A DNA stretch of 64,000 nucleotides. Source: Synanceia verrucosa (Eukaryota > Chordata > Actinopteri > Perciformes > Synanceiidae). The notes under the pieces were generated by a model. The model had not been told where the DNA came from. It saw only the letters and a list, made by a program, of their open reading frames with translations, and searched no databases. Shown piece by piece: positions 12,412 to 23,200 of the stretch. The stretch's first letter is position 1, and each line of letters begins with the position of its first letter. The translations under genes were made by a program, and so were the position numbers. The stretch is taken from the NCBI GenBank assembly GCA_029721515.1, contig CM056556.1, forward strand, positions 28,216,669-28,280,668. Direction: 5' to 3'.

Positions 12412-14128
12412 GTGTGATTTTAATTTGATATAAAATAATGAGTATTTTAGTGTGATTTTAATTTGATATTAATTAATGAGTCTTTAGTGTGATTTTAATT
12501 TGATATTAATTAATGAGTCTTTTAATGTGATTTTAATTTGATATAAATCAATGAGTCTTTTAATGTGATTTTAATTTGATATAAATTAATGAGTCTTTTA
12601 GTGTGATTTTAATTTGATATTAATGAATGAGTCTTTAGTGTGATTTTAATTTGATATTAATTAATGAGTCTTTAGAGTGATTTTAATTTGATATTAATTA
12701 ATGAGTCTTTAGTGTGATTTTAATTTGATATTAATTAATAAGTCTTTTAATTTGATTTTAATTTGATATTAATTAATGAGTCTTTACTGTGATTTTAATT
12801 TGATATTGATTAATAAGTCTTTTAATTTGATTTTAATTTGATATTAATTAATGAGTCTTTAGAGTGATTTTAATTTGATATTGATTAATAAGTCTTTTAA
12901 TTTTATTTTAATTTGATATTAATTAATGAGTCTTTAGAGTGATTTTAATTTGATATTAATTAATGAGTCTTTAGTGTGATTTTAATTTGATATTAATTAA
13001 TGAGTCTTTAGTGTGATTTTAATTTGATATTGATTAATAAGTCTTTTAATTTGATTTTAATTTGATATTAATTAATGAGTCTTTAGTGTGATTTTAATTT
13101 GATATTGATTAATAAGTCTTTTAATTTTATTTTAATTTGATATTAATTAATGAGTCTTTAGAGTGATTTTAATTTGATATTAATTAATGAGTCTTTAGTG
13201 TGATTTTAATTTGATATTAATTAATAAGTCTTTTAATTTGATTTTAATTTGATATTAATTAATGAGTCTTTAGTGTGATTTTAATTTGATATTGATTAAT
13301 AAGTCTTTTAATTTGATTTTAATTTGATATTAATTAATGAGTCTTTAGAGTGATTTTAATTTGATATTGATTAATAAGTCTTTTAATTTTATTTTAATTT
13401 GATATTAATTAATGAGTCTTTAGAGTGATTTTAATTTGATATTGATTAATAAGTCTTTTAATTTGATTTTAATTTGATATTAATTAATGAGTCTTTAGTG
13501 TGATTTTAATTTGATATTAATTAATGAGTCTTTAGTGTGATTTTAATTTGATATTAATTAATGAGTCTTTAGTGTGATTTTAATTTGATATTGATTAATA
13601 AGTCTTTTAATTTGATTTTAATTTGATATTAATTAATGAGTCTTTAGTGTGATTTTAATTTGATATTGATTAATAAGTCTTTTAATTTTATTTTAATTTG
13701 ATATTAATTAATGAGTCTTTAGAGTGATTTTAATTTGATATTAATTAATGAGTCTTTAGTGTGATTTTAATTTGATATTAATTAATAAGTCTTCTAATTT
13801 GATTTTAATTTGATATTAATTAATGAGTCTTTAGTGTGATTTTAATTTGATATTAATTAATGAGTCTTTAGTGTGATTTTAATTTGATATTAATTGATGA
13901 GTCTTTAGTGTGATTTTAATTTGATATTAATTAATGAGTCTTTAGAGTGATTTTAATTTGATATTAATTAATGAGTCTTTAGTGTGATTTTAATTTGATA
14001 TTAATTAATAAGTCTTTTAATTTGATTTTAATTTGATATTAATTAATGAGTCTTTAGTGTGATTTTAATTTGATATTAATTAATGAGTCTTTAGTGTGAT
14101 TTTAATTTGATATTGATTAATGAGTTTT
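12412..14128. repeat. 37-bp AT-rich minisatellite with TTAATTAA
   Basis: About 46 copies of a 37-bp unit containing TTTTAATTTGATATTAAT and TAATGAGTCTTTAG, mixed with 38-bp variants in which AATGAGTCTTT is AATAAGTCTTTT. Most units carry TTAATTAA or TTGATTAA. The variants alternate in a partly ordered way, indicating multi-unit duplications. Confidence 0.95.
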
Positions 14129-15370
14129 TTAGTGTTAAATAGAGGTTGTTGCTGTGAAAGCTAAACACAGCATGCAGTTTCATGAAAATACTGGTTATAT
14201 TCGTTTCTCTCCTGCCTTCATTAGAAAGTGATTGGTGTTCATGTGTCCTCAGTTTGTTTGTCATGACTTGGAGCTTAACTGTTTAAAGTGTAATCAGTTC
14301 ATCCAGTGAGGTGGGGAGACCTTGAGAGGCTAACAGCTTCCAGAATGAGTCTTAACTGGTGTTTAATTCACCAGCAGCTGCTCTGCTGGTTAAGAAGCGA
14401 GCAGCAGGCCGGTCTGTCCGACCAGCAGCAGAAATTAGTTCTGCTGATGCCCATATTCCCTCCAGGGAACCATCTGCTCCACTTCAGCACAAAGGAGGGA
14501 TTTTCTGAAGGAATAAAATGCTCCTCTCTCTGGTTTTAGTTAAGGTGTTGTATTTCCTGGCTGGAATGCCACTCAAAGATCTGCTGCACATTTAATGAGG
14601 CTCCCTTTTGATGAAGGGTGTCATTTCATCATGATAACTTCAAAATGAAGAGTTTACCAAACGACACCAAACAGACGTGCTTTTAAAGGCTAACGCATTT
14701 TAATGTTTCAGTTGACTGAATTTCCTGGTTAAAGTCATGGATCCTGAGAGGAAATGGGGAAAATGATTAATATGTGAAATTACTCATTCAGCCCAGTAAA
14801 CTGTGTTTTCGTTCATTGTTGACTCATATTATTTTTATTACCGTACCTTTTTCTACATTACAATCCACAATCATTTCTATAGCTGAAACTGTTCATTTGC
14901 TTCCTTTCAGTGACACTTGTGTTGTTCTGCTCCACAGCAACACCTCTGTCCAGAAACGGCATCTCTGAATCATCCACTGAAAACCATGGCAACAGTTTAG
15001 GCTGGACTATTTCTACTACAACAACTACAACCATGTGTAGGGTTTACAAAGAGTGTACATGTTCATTCACCTCTGCACAGCAACATGAAATAAGCTGGTG
15101 ATCGTCTGCAGGCTGCAGGATGAAAAGCTCTGCTTGTTTCTGTCTTTAATGTTCTGTAGGAGGCCTACAGGAGAACACACTGCTGGACAACAGACAGCTC
15201 AGAAATGATTGAGTCTCTAGAGCACAGTGCTGCTGGACCTGAACTGGACCTGGACCTGGACCTGTATCTGGGTTGTCCCTCTGTGTTTCCTGAGGTAGTG
15301 AGGCTGGAGAGGAGTGGAAGTGATGAAACAAGGAGAAGAGAGCAGCTCAGATAACGTCAGATCATATCAC
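14129..15370. other. Intergenic, nothing recognised
   Basis: Non-repetitive sequence, moderately AT-rich. The 14,550-14,760 part looks unique and has several TTAAT-type words, but no gene or RNA was recognised. Confidence 0.35.
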
Positions 15371-15659
15371 ACCATCGTCCACAGCTGTCTCCGGTGTCCC
15401 TCCTCCACCATCGTCCACAGCTGTCTCCGGTGTCCCTCCCCCACCATCATCCACAGCGGTCTCTGGTGTCCCTCCTCCACCATCGGTCTCCGGTGTCCCT
15501 CCTCCACCATCGTCCACAGCTGTCTCCGGTGTCCCTCCTCCACCATCGTCCACAGCTGTCTCAGGTGTCCCTCCTCCACCATCGTCCACAGCGGTCTCCG
15601 GTGTCCCTCCTCCACCATCGTCCACAGCTGTCTCCGGTGTCTCCGGTGTCCCTCCTCCA
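15371..15659. repeat. 36-bp minisatellite, left part
   Basis: About eight units of a 36-bp repeat (core CCACCATCGTCCACAGC then TGTCTCCGGTGTCCCTCCT), including one truncated copy. The array stops abruptly at CCTCCTCCA (15659), where the L2-type LINE begins. The same repeat resumes at 18745. Frames on both strands are open because 36 is divisible by three and the unit lacks stops. Confidence 0.95.
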
Positions 15660-15704
15660 TCTATTGAACCATCTATTCCCATAACCCTCAGTAGTAGTGA
15701 CTTC

Positions 15705-17459
15705 ATGAGCTTCTTTAATGAGAGGATTATAACTATTAGGGAGAAAATCAGTCACACTGTGCCTTTGACTGAAACTGCTTTGTCTTTAAACACAGGAAGC
15801 TTAGAACCCATTGAAGAACTTGATGTATACTTGGACTGCTTTTCTCCCATAGACCTCCACAAACTGACTTCATTGATTTCCTCATCTAAGCCTTCTACTT
15901 GTCTCTTAGATCCCATCCCAACTTCACTGCTTAAAGAAGTTTTACCGTTACTGAGCACCTCTTTACTGAACATGATCAACTTATCTTTGCTGTCAGACTA
16001 TGTACCTCAGTCATTTAAAGTAGCCGTAATCAAACCTCTTCTGAAGAAGCCCGGTCTTGATCCAGAGGTCTTAGCCAACTATAGACCAATATCCAACCTT
16101 CCTTTTCTCTCTAAGATCCTTGAGAAAGCAGTGTGCAGTCAGCTGTGTGACTTCCTCCAGAACAATAATCTATTTGAGGACTTTCAGTCAGGATTTAGAA
16201 AATATCATAGCACCGAGACCGCTCTGGTGAAAATTACTAATGACCTGCTAATTGCGTCAGACCATGGACTCGTCTCAGTACTTGTCTTGTTAGATCTTAG
16301 CGCTGCTTTTGATACTATTGACCACCATATCCTGTTGCAGAGATTAGAACATTTAATCGGCATCAGAGGAACTGCTTTAAGCTGGTTCAAATCTTATTTA
16401 TCGGATCGATCACAGTTTGTTCACATTAATGATGAGTCCTCCATGCAGTCCATAGTCAGTTATGGAGTTCCTCAAGGTTCTGTGCTTGGGCCTATTCTAT
16501 TTACTTTATATATGCTTCCTTTAGGCAATGTTATCAGGAAACACTCCATAAACTTTCACTGTTATGCAGATGATACTCAGCTATATTTGTCATTTAAGTC
16601 AGACGAATCCAACCAGTTAGCTAAACTCCAAACATGTCTTCAGGATATAAAAACTTGGATGACGCACAATTTCTTGTTGTTAAATTCAGATAAAACTGAG
16701 GTTATTCTAATTGGCCCCGAAAATCTCAGAAATAACCTATCTAATGACTTTTTTACTCTAGATGGCTTTGCACCAGCCTCGAGCACCACTGTAAGGAATC
16801 TAGGGGTAATTTTTGACCAAGATATGTCCTTCAACGTCCACATGAAACAAACAGCTAGAACTGCTTTTTTCCATCTGCGTAACATCGCAAAAATAAGGCA
16901 TATTCTCTCCCAAAACGATGCAGAAAAATTAGTCCATGCTTTTATATCTTCTAGGCTGAACTACTGCAATTCGTTATTATCAGGCTGCCCTAATAAGTCT
17001 ATCAGGACTCTCCAGCTGGTCCAGAACGCTGCAGCACGTGTTCTGACCAGAACCAGGAAAAGAGACCATATTTCTCCGGTGTTAGCCTCTCTGCACTGGC
17101 TCCCTGTAAAATCTAGAATAGAATTTAAAATCCTCCTCCTTACCTACAAGGCACTGAATGGTCAGGCACCATCTTATCTTAAAGAGCTAATAGTGCCTTA
17201 TAATCCTGCTAGAACTCTATGCTCTCAGAATGCAGGACTACTAGCGGTTCCTAGGGTTTATAAAAGTAGAATGGGAGCTAGAGCTTTCAGTTATCAAGCT
17301 CCTCTTCTGTGGAACCAACTCATTCAGTCCGGGAGGCAGACACCATCCCCTTATTCAAGAGTAGGCTTAAGACTTTCCTTTTTGATAGTGCTTATAGTTA
17401 GGACTGATCCAAGGCTGACTCAGGCTGCCTTGGATCAATCCTTAGTTATGCTGCTATAG
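15705..17459 (+). CDS. L2-type LINE reverse transcriptase (ORF2 remnant)
   Basis: An uninterrupted 584-codon frame encodes the RT part of a non-LTR retrotransposon. RT blocks are in order: NYRPISNLPFLSKILEK, then LDLSAAFDTIDH with the first catalytic Asp at about residue 203, then GVPQGSVLGP, then the YADD catalytic box at residues 287-290, and a C-terminal LNYCNSLLSG...LHWLPV region usual for L2-like elements. The protein would copy LINE RNA at a nicked target, but the endonuclease domain is lost, so it cannot move itself. The frame is open upstream into the minisatellite, so the Met at 15705 is only the first available start. An open frame this long suggests recent insertion. Confidence 0.9.
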   Translation: MSFFNERIITIREKISHTVPLTETALSLNTGSLEPIEELDVYLDCFSPIDLHKLTSLISSSKPSTCLLDPIPTSLLKEVLPLLSTSLLNMINLSLLSDYVPQSFKVAVIKPLLKKPGLDPEVLANYRPISNLPFLSKILEKAVCSQLCDFLQNNNLFEDFQSGFRKYHSTETALVKITNDLLIASDHGLVSVLVLLDLSAAFDTIDHHILLQRLEHLIGIRGTALSWFKSYLSDRSQFVHINDESSMQSIVSYGVPQGSVLGPILFTLYMLPLGNVIRKHSINFHCYADDTQLYLSFKSDESNQLAKLQTCLQDIKTWMTHNFLLLNSDKTEVILIGPENLRNNLSNDFFTLDGFAPASSTTVRNLGVIFDQDMSFNVHMKQTARTAFFHLRNIAKIRHILSQNDAEKLVHAFISSRLNYCNSLLSGCPNKSIRTLQLVQNAAARVLTRTRKRDHISPVLASLHWLPVKSRIEFKILLLTYKALNGQAPSYLKELIVPYNPARTLCSQNAGLLAVPRVYKSRMGARAFSYQAPLLWNQLIQSGRQTPSPYSRVGLRLSFLIVLIVRTDPRLTQAALDQSLVMLL

Positions 17460-17894
17460 GTCTAGACTGCCGGGGGACTTCCTCTGACACAGTGAGCTTC
17501 TCTTCTTCTTCATTTCGATGCCTCCATTAAGTCATTTTACTAACTCATCTTCTTCTGTGTTCTCAGCTCCTAGGTGTCCGTGAGCTGAGGCTACTTGGTG
17601 AGAAGGAGGTGGTGTCATCCAGGCTTCATCTGTCGTGATGGTGGTGAGATGGAGAAGAGGCGATGCTGCTCAGGTTGTATCTGTTAGGGTAGTGGAGAAG
17701 GGGATGTGTTTACTCTTCCTCCCTTTAACACATGCTGCTGATTATTTTTGTGCCTCGTAGTCCCTGTGCATTCTCATCTCACAGGTATCCATGGATCCAG
17801 TCTACCTGGTGGAGTAGTGGTTGTGCAGACCAGTCAGGTTTCATCTTCTGGTTCTGAGTGACGTGGTGGTGACGAGGTCATCTTGCAGAGGTTT

Positions 17895-18318
17895 CTCCTG
17901 TTTGGTGTGGTGAAGAGGAGGACGTGCTGCCCAGGCTTCTTCTGGTTGGTGTGGTAGAGAGGAAGACGTGCTGCCCAGGCTTCTTCTGGTTGGTGTGGTA
18001 GAGAGGAGGACGTGCTGCCCAGGCTTCTTCTGGTTGGTGTGGTAGAGAGGAGGACGTGCTGCCCAGGCTTCTTGTGGTTGGTGTAGTAGAGAGGAGGACG
18101 TGCTGCCCAGGCTTCTTCTGGTTGGTGTGGTAGAGAGGAGGACGTGCTGCCCAGGCTTCTTGTGGTTGGTGTAGTAGAGAGGAGGACGTGCTGCCCAGGC
18201 TTCTTCTGGTTGGCGTGGTGGAGAGGAGGACGTGCTGCCCAGGCTTCTTCTGGTTGGTGTGGTGGAGAGGAAGACGTGCTGCCCAGGCTTCTTCTGGTTG
18301 GCGTGGTGGAGAGGAGGA
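17895..18318. repeat. 44-bp VNTR inside the LINE 3' UTR
   Basis: About nine and a half copies of a 44-bp unit (core GCCCAGGCTTCTTCTGGTTG plus a GTAGAGAGGAGGACGTGCT part). It lies between the LINE stop codon and its TTGAC tail, so it is an expansion of LINE 3' UTR sequence: a single diverged copy of the unit (CATCCAGGCTTCATCTG...) is visible upstream near 17617-17660. Confidence 0.9.
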
Positions 18319-18744
18319 CATGCTTCTCATCCTTTGCTGATAGCTTGATGATGCTCTTCATCCCCTTGGACACTCACATATAATTCTATATATACACACT
18401 GTATATTAGCTGTTGTTATATTGAGTTGGACATTTCCATACAATTTTGTATGTAGTGTTAATGTGTTGTCATTGTTGTTATTCTGTACACATGGCATCTA
18501 TTGCACGTCTGTCCATCCTGAAGAGGGATCCCTCCTCTGTCGCTCTTCCTGAGGTTTCTTCCGTTTCTTTTTCCCTGTTAAAAGGTTTTTTTTGGGGGAG
18601 TTTTTCCTTAGTCGATGCGAGGGTCATTTGTAAAGGACAGAGGGTGTCATATCTTGTACAGATTGTAAAGCCCAATGGGGCAAATTCATAATTTTGAGAT
18701 ATTGGGCTATACAAATAAACGTGACTTGACTTGACTTGACTTGA

Positions 18745-18986
18745 CCATCGTTCACAGCGGTCTCTGGTGTCCCTCCTCCACCATCGTCCACAGCTGTCTC
18801 CGGTGTCCCTCCTCCACCATCGTCCACAGCGGTCTCCGGTGTCCCTCCTCCACCATCGTCCACAGCGGTCTCCGGTGTCTCTCCTCCACCATCGTCCACA
18901 GCTGTCTCCGGTGTCCCTCCTCCACCATTGTCCACAGCTGTCTCCGGTGTCCCTCCTCCACCATCGTCCACAGCGGTCTCTGGTGT
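18745..18986. repeat. 36-bp minisatellite, right part
   Basis: About seven further units of the array interrupted at 15659. The first unit has a GTTC variant for GTCC. The array ends at the GTGTCAAAAC junction near 18986. Confidence 0.95.
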
Positions 18987-19739
18987 CAAAACATAAAACC
19001 ATTTGCTATCTTCCATCATGTAGAGTTTCTCAGTTTAGCCTGAACATGCCATGGGGCATTCAGAGGCAGTGGGAGCTCTAATTGTCTGAACTTTGTCTCA
19101 TGACTTTGACACCAGGACAATCAGTGTGATCAGAGGAAAGTAGAGCTCCTCATTTGGTTGCGTGCACTTTCATATAAGAACAGAATGCAGCCTTCATTTA
19201 TTGAATAGTCAGCAGTGTTTGGTCCTGATGCTGCTCTGACAGAAGATGAAGGAAAGCTCACTTCATGCTTAACAGGAGGACGGGCTATTACTGTCTCTAT
19301 TATTATTGCTTCTGATATTATTATTGGTTGTAGAAGTATATCAATACTGAATGAATATTGAATAAATGAATACTATATAAATACTGTTTCAGTTCTGCAT
19401 ACATACTATATAAATACTAAATGAATACTGAGTAAATATTGTATAAATACCAAATAAATACTATGTAATGTATAAATACTTGCTATGCTATATAAATACT
19501 GTTTGAATGCTAAATAAATACTGCATAAATACTGTATATATAAATACTGTGTTGTGGGGAAACTGCAGGTGTATTTAACAGTAGTTCAGCATCACACACA
19601 CTGCATTCATGTATTCATATGTTATGTTATTCATTCAGTAACTCGTGTCATAAATGACATTCAGCAGAAATGAACAGAAATGAACCCATGAAAGCAAGAG
19701 GGACACTGATCCAATCCCAGCACCATGAGGGGAAGCTGA
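18987..19739. other. Upstream flank of the homeobox gene
   Basis: Unique sequence with an AT-rich stretch of AATACT/ATAAATA words (about 19330-19550). No gene seen. It probably belongs to the proximal regulatory region of dbx1a. Confidence 0.4.
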
Positions 19740-19858
19740 CCAATCACAGAGACCTGGACTTCTTCAAAGACCTGCAGCCTCACATTTGGGTTGAGGGTTG
19801 AACTTGTGCGCGTGCACATGTGCGTGTGCAGAGTGTTTGCATGTGTCCCTGATATAAA
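19740..19858 (+). promoter_or_regulatory. Candidate dbx1a core promoter (CCAAT and TATA)
   Basis: A CCAAT pentamer (19740-19744) lies about 110 bp upstream of TATAAA (19853-19858), which lies 65 bp upstream of the start codon at 19923. Spacing and order suit a TATA-type promoter with a start site near 19885 and a short 5' UTR. Inferred from motifs only. Confidence 0.5.
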
Positions 19859-19922
19859 ACCTGTCCTCAGAGAGACCCCAGTGTTGAGGTCCCTCTCTAT
19901 CTCTGCACAGAACGGGAGGACC

Positions 19923-20292
19923 ATGATGTTTCCCTGCAGCGCTCTGCCGCCCCCTCTGTACCAGGGTTTACTGCGTCCCCCTGCGGCTCTCTCCTCGCCC
20001 CTGAACCGCTCTCTGCACTCCGGCTTCCTGGTAGAGGATCTCCTCCAGCTTAGCCAGCCTGTCAGCTACATTCACCGGACCCTCTCCTCCAGAAGTCCCG
20101 GGAACATTCACCCGCTTAGCGCGGGCCCGGGCTGTCCTCCCCGGGCGTTAGAGCTCAGAACAGAGCGGCCTGTGCTCCAGAGCTCCAGCCAGACGAGCCG
20201 CAGCAGCCCCGGCTCTCCGCGGACCGCCTGCACGGACTCCGGGTACCTCAAGTTCGGCGTCAGTGCGATCCTGGCTCCGTGCACGCGGAGCG
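19923..20292 (+). CDS. dbx1a: dbx1a exon 1
   Basis: The exon starts with a double ATG (MMFP, as in other Dbx1 proteins) and ends at a strong donor GTGAGT (20293), phase 1. It encodes the eh1 motif and the conserved YLKFGVSAILAP segment. A (GAT)n run follows just inside intron 1 (20304-20323). Confidence 0.93.
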
Positions 20293-23200
20293 GTGAGTGT
20301 GATGATGATGATGATGATGATGATCGGCAGCTGTTTGGAGCCTAATCATTTATTAAGTGATGAAAATAGATGCGGTTCTTCACAAGAATAGTGGCAACAA
20401 CAACAACAACAACAACAACAATAATAATGATAATAATAATACTAATAATTCTTATTATTATTAGTAGTAGTCGTAGCAGTATTGTATGGAGCATTTTCAA
20501 GTACTGTCTGATATTTACTTTAAAGTACAGACCAAGTAAAGTACTGTCTTATATTTGTTTTAAAGTACAGACCATGTAAAGTAAAGTACTGTCTTATATT
20601 TACTTAAACGTACAGACCAAGTAAAGTACTGTCTGATATTTACTTTAAAGTACAGACCAAGTAAAGTACTGTCTTATATTTGTTTTAAAGTACAGACCAA
20701 GTAAAGTACTGTCTTATATTTACTTTAAAGTACAGACCAAGTAAAGTACTGTCTTATATTTACTTTAAAGTACAGACCAAGGAAAGTACTGTCTTATATT
20801 TGTTTTAAAGTACAGACCAAGTAAAGTACTGTCTTATATTTACTTTAAAGTACAGACCATGTAAAGTAAAGTACTGTCTTATATTTGTTTTAAAGTACAG
20901 ACCAAGTAAAGTACTGTCTTATATTTACTTTAAAGTACAGACCAAGTAAAGTACTGTCTTATATTTGTTTTAAAGTACAGACCAAGTAAAGTACTGTCTT
21001 ATATTTACTTTAAAGTACAGACCATGTAAAGTAAAGTACTGTCTTATATTTGTTTTAAAGTACAGACCAAGTAAAGTACTGTCTTATATTTACTTTAAAG
21101 TACAGACCAAGTAAAGTACTGTCTTATATTTGTTTTAAAGTACAGACCATGTAAAGTAAAGTACTGTCTTATATTTGTTTTAAAGTACAGACCAAGTAAA
21201 GTACTGTCTTATATTTACTTTAAAGTACAGACCATGTAAAGTAAAGTACTGTCTTATATTTGTTTTAAAGTACAGACCAAGTAAAGTACTGTCTTATATT
21301 TACTTTAAAGTACAGACCAAGTAAAGTACTGTCTTATATTTACTTTAAAGTACAGACCAAGTAAAGTACTGTCTTATATTTGTTTTAAAGTACAGACCAA
21401 GTAAAGTACTGTCTTATATTTACTTTAAAGTACAGACCAAGTAAAGTACTGTCTTATATTTGTTTTAAAGTACAGACCAAGTCAAGTAAAGTACTGTCTT
21501 ATATTTACTTTAAAGTACAGACCAAGTAAAGTACTGTCTTATATTTACTTTAAAGTACAGACCATGTAAAGTAAAGTACTGTCTTATATTTACTTTAAAG
21601 TACAGACCAAGTAAAGTACTGTCTTATATTTACTTTAAAGTACAGACCAAGTAAAGTACTGTCTTATATTTACTTTAAAGTACAGACCAAGTCAAGTAAA
21701 GTACTGTCTTATATTTACTTAAACGTACAGACCAAGAAAAGTACTGTCTTATATTTACTTTAAAATACAGACCAAGTAAAGTACTGTCTTATATTTACTT
21801 TAAAGTACAGACCAAGTAAAGCAAAGTACTGTCTTATATTTACTTTAAAGTACAGACCAAGTAAAGTACTGTCTTATATTTACTTTAAAGTACAGACCAA
21901 GTAAAGTACTGTCTTATATTTATTTTAAAGTACAGACCAAGTCAAGTAAAGTACTGTCTTATATTTACTTTAAAGTACAGACCATGTAAAGTAAAGTACT
22001 GTCTTATGTTTACTTTAAAGTACAGACCATGTAAAGTAAAGTACTGTCTTATGTTTACTTTAAAGTACAGACCATGTAAAGTAAAGTACTGTCTTATGTT
22101 TACTTTAAAGTACAGACCATGTAAAGTAAAGTACTGTCTTATATTTACTTTAAAGTACAGACCATGTAAAGTACTGTCTTATATTTACTTTAAAGTACAG
22201 ACCAAGTAAAGTACTGTCTTATATTTACTTTAAAGTACAGACCAACTAAAGTACTGTCTTATATTTACTTTAAAGTACAGACCAAGTCAAGTAAAGTACT
22301 GTCTTATATTTACTTAACGTACAGACCAAGTAAAGTACTGTCTTAGATTTACTTTAAAGTACAGACCAAGTAAAGTACTGTCTTATATTTACTTTAAAGT
22401 ACAGACCAAGTAAAGTACTGTCTTATATTTACTTTAAAGTACAGACCATGTAAAGTAAAGTACTGTCTTATGTTTACTTTAAAGTACAGACCATGTAAAG
22501 TAAAGTACTGTCTTATATTTATTTTAAAGTACAGACCAAGTCAAGTAAAGTACTGTCTTATATGTACTTTAAAGTACAGACCATGTAAAGTAAAGTACTG
22601 TCTTATGTTTACTTTAAAGTACAGACCATGTAAAGTAAAGTACTGTCTTATGTTTACTTTAAAGTACAGACCATGTAAAGTAAAGTACTGTCTTATGTTT
22701 ACTTTAAAGTACAGACCATGTAAAGTAAAGTACTGTCTTATATTTACTTTAAAGTACAGACCATGTAAAGTACTGTCTTATATTTACTTTAAAGTACAGA
22801 CCAAGTAAAGTACTGTCTTATATTTACTTTAAAGTACAGACCAACTAAAGTACTGTCTTATATTTACTTTAAAGTACAGACCAAGTCAAGTAAAGTACTG
22901 TCTTATATTTACTTAACGTACAGACCAAGTAAAGTACTGTCTTAGATTTACTTTAAAGTACAGACCAAGTAAAGTACTGTCTTATATTTACTTTAAAGTA
23001 CAGACCAAGTAAAGTACTGTCTTATATTTACTTTAAAGTACAGACCATGTAAAGTAAAGTGCTGTCTTATATTTACTTTAAAGTACAGACCATGTAAAGT
23101 AAAGTACTGTCTTATATTTACTTTAAAGTACAGACCAAGTAAAGTACTGTCTTATATTTACTTTAAAGTACAGACCAAGTAAAGTACTGTCTTATATTTA

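Larger units (their letters stand above)
15660..18744 (+). mobile_element. 5'-truncated L2-type LINE inserted in a minisatellite
   Basis: The insert spans a reverse-transcriptase ORF, a long 3' UTR containing its own minisatellite, and a 3' tail of TTGAC repeats preceded by TTGGGCTATACAAATAAA, the kind of tail typical of fish L2 elements. The endonuclease half is absent, consistent with 5' truncation during target-primed reverse transcription. Removing 15660-18744 joins CCTCCTCCA to CCATCG and restores a perfect 36-bp repeat register. Confidence 0.85.

Noticed and set aside
15314..15755. Proline/threonine/glycine-rich frames on both strands
   Set aside because: They come from the 36-bp minisatellite, open in several frames on each strand, and end with the array or just beyond it.
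17834..18383. Frames of 150-180 codons with repeated RSLGSTSSS text
   Set aside because: Translation of the 44-bp VNTR in the LINE 3' UTR.
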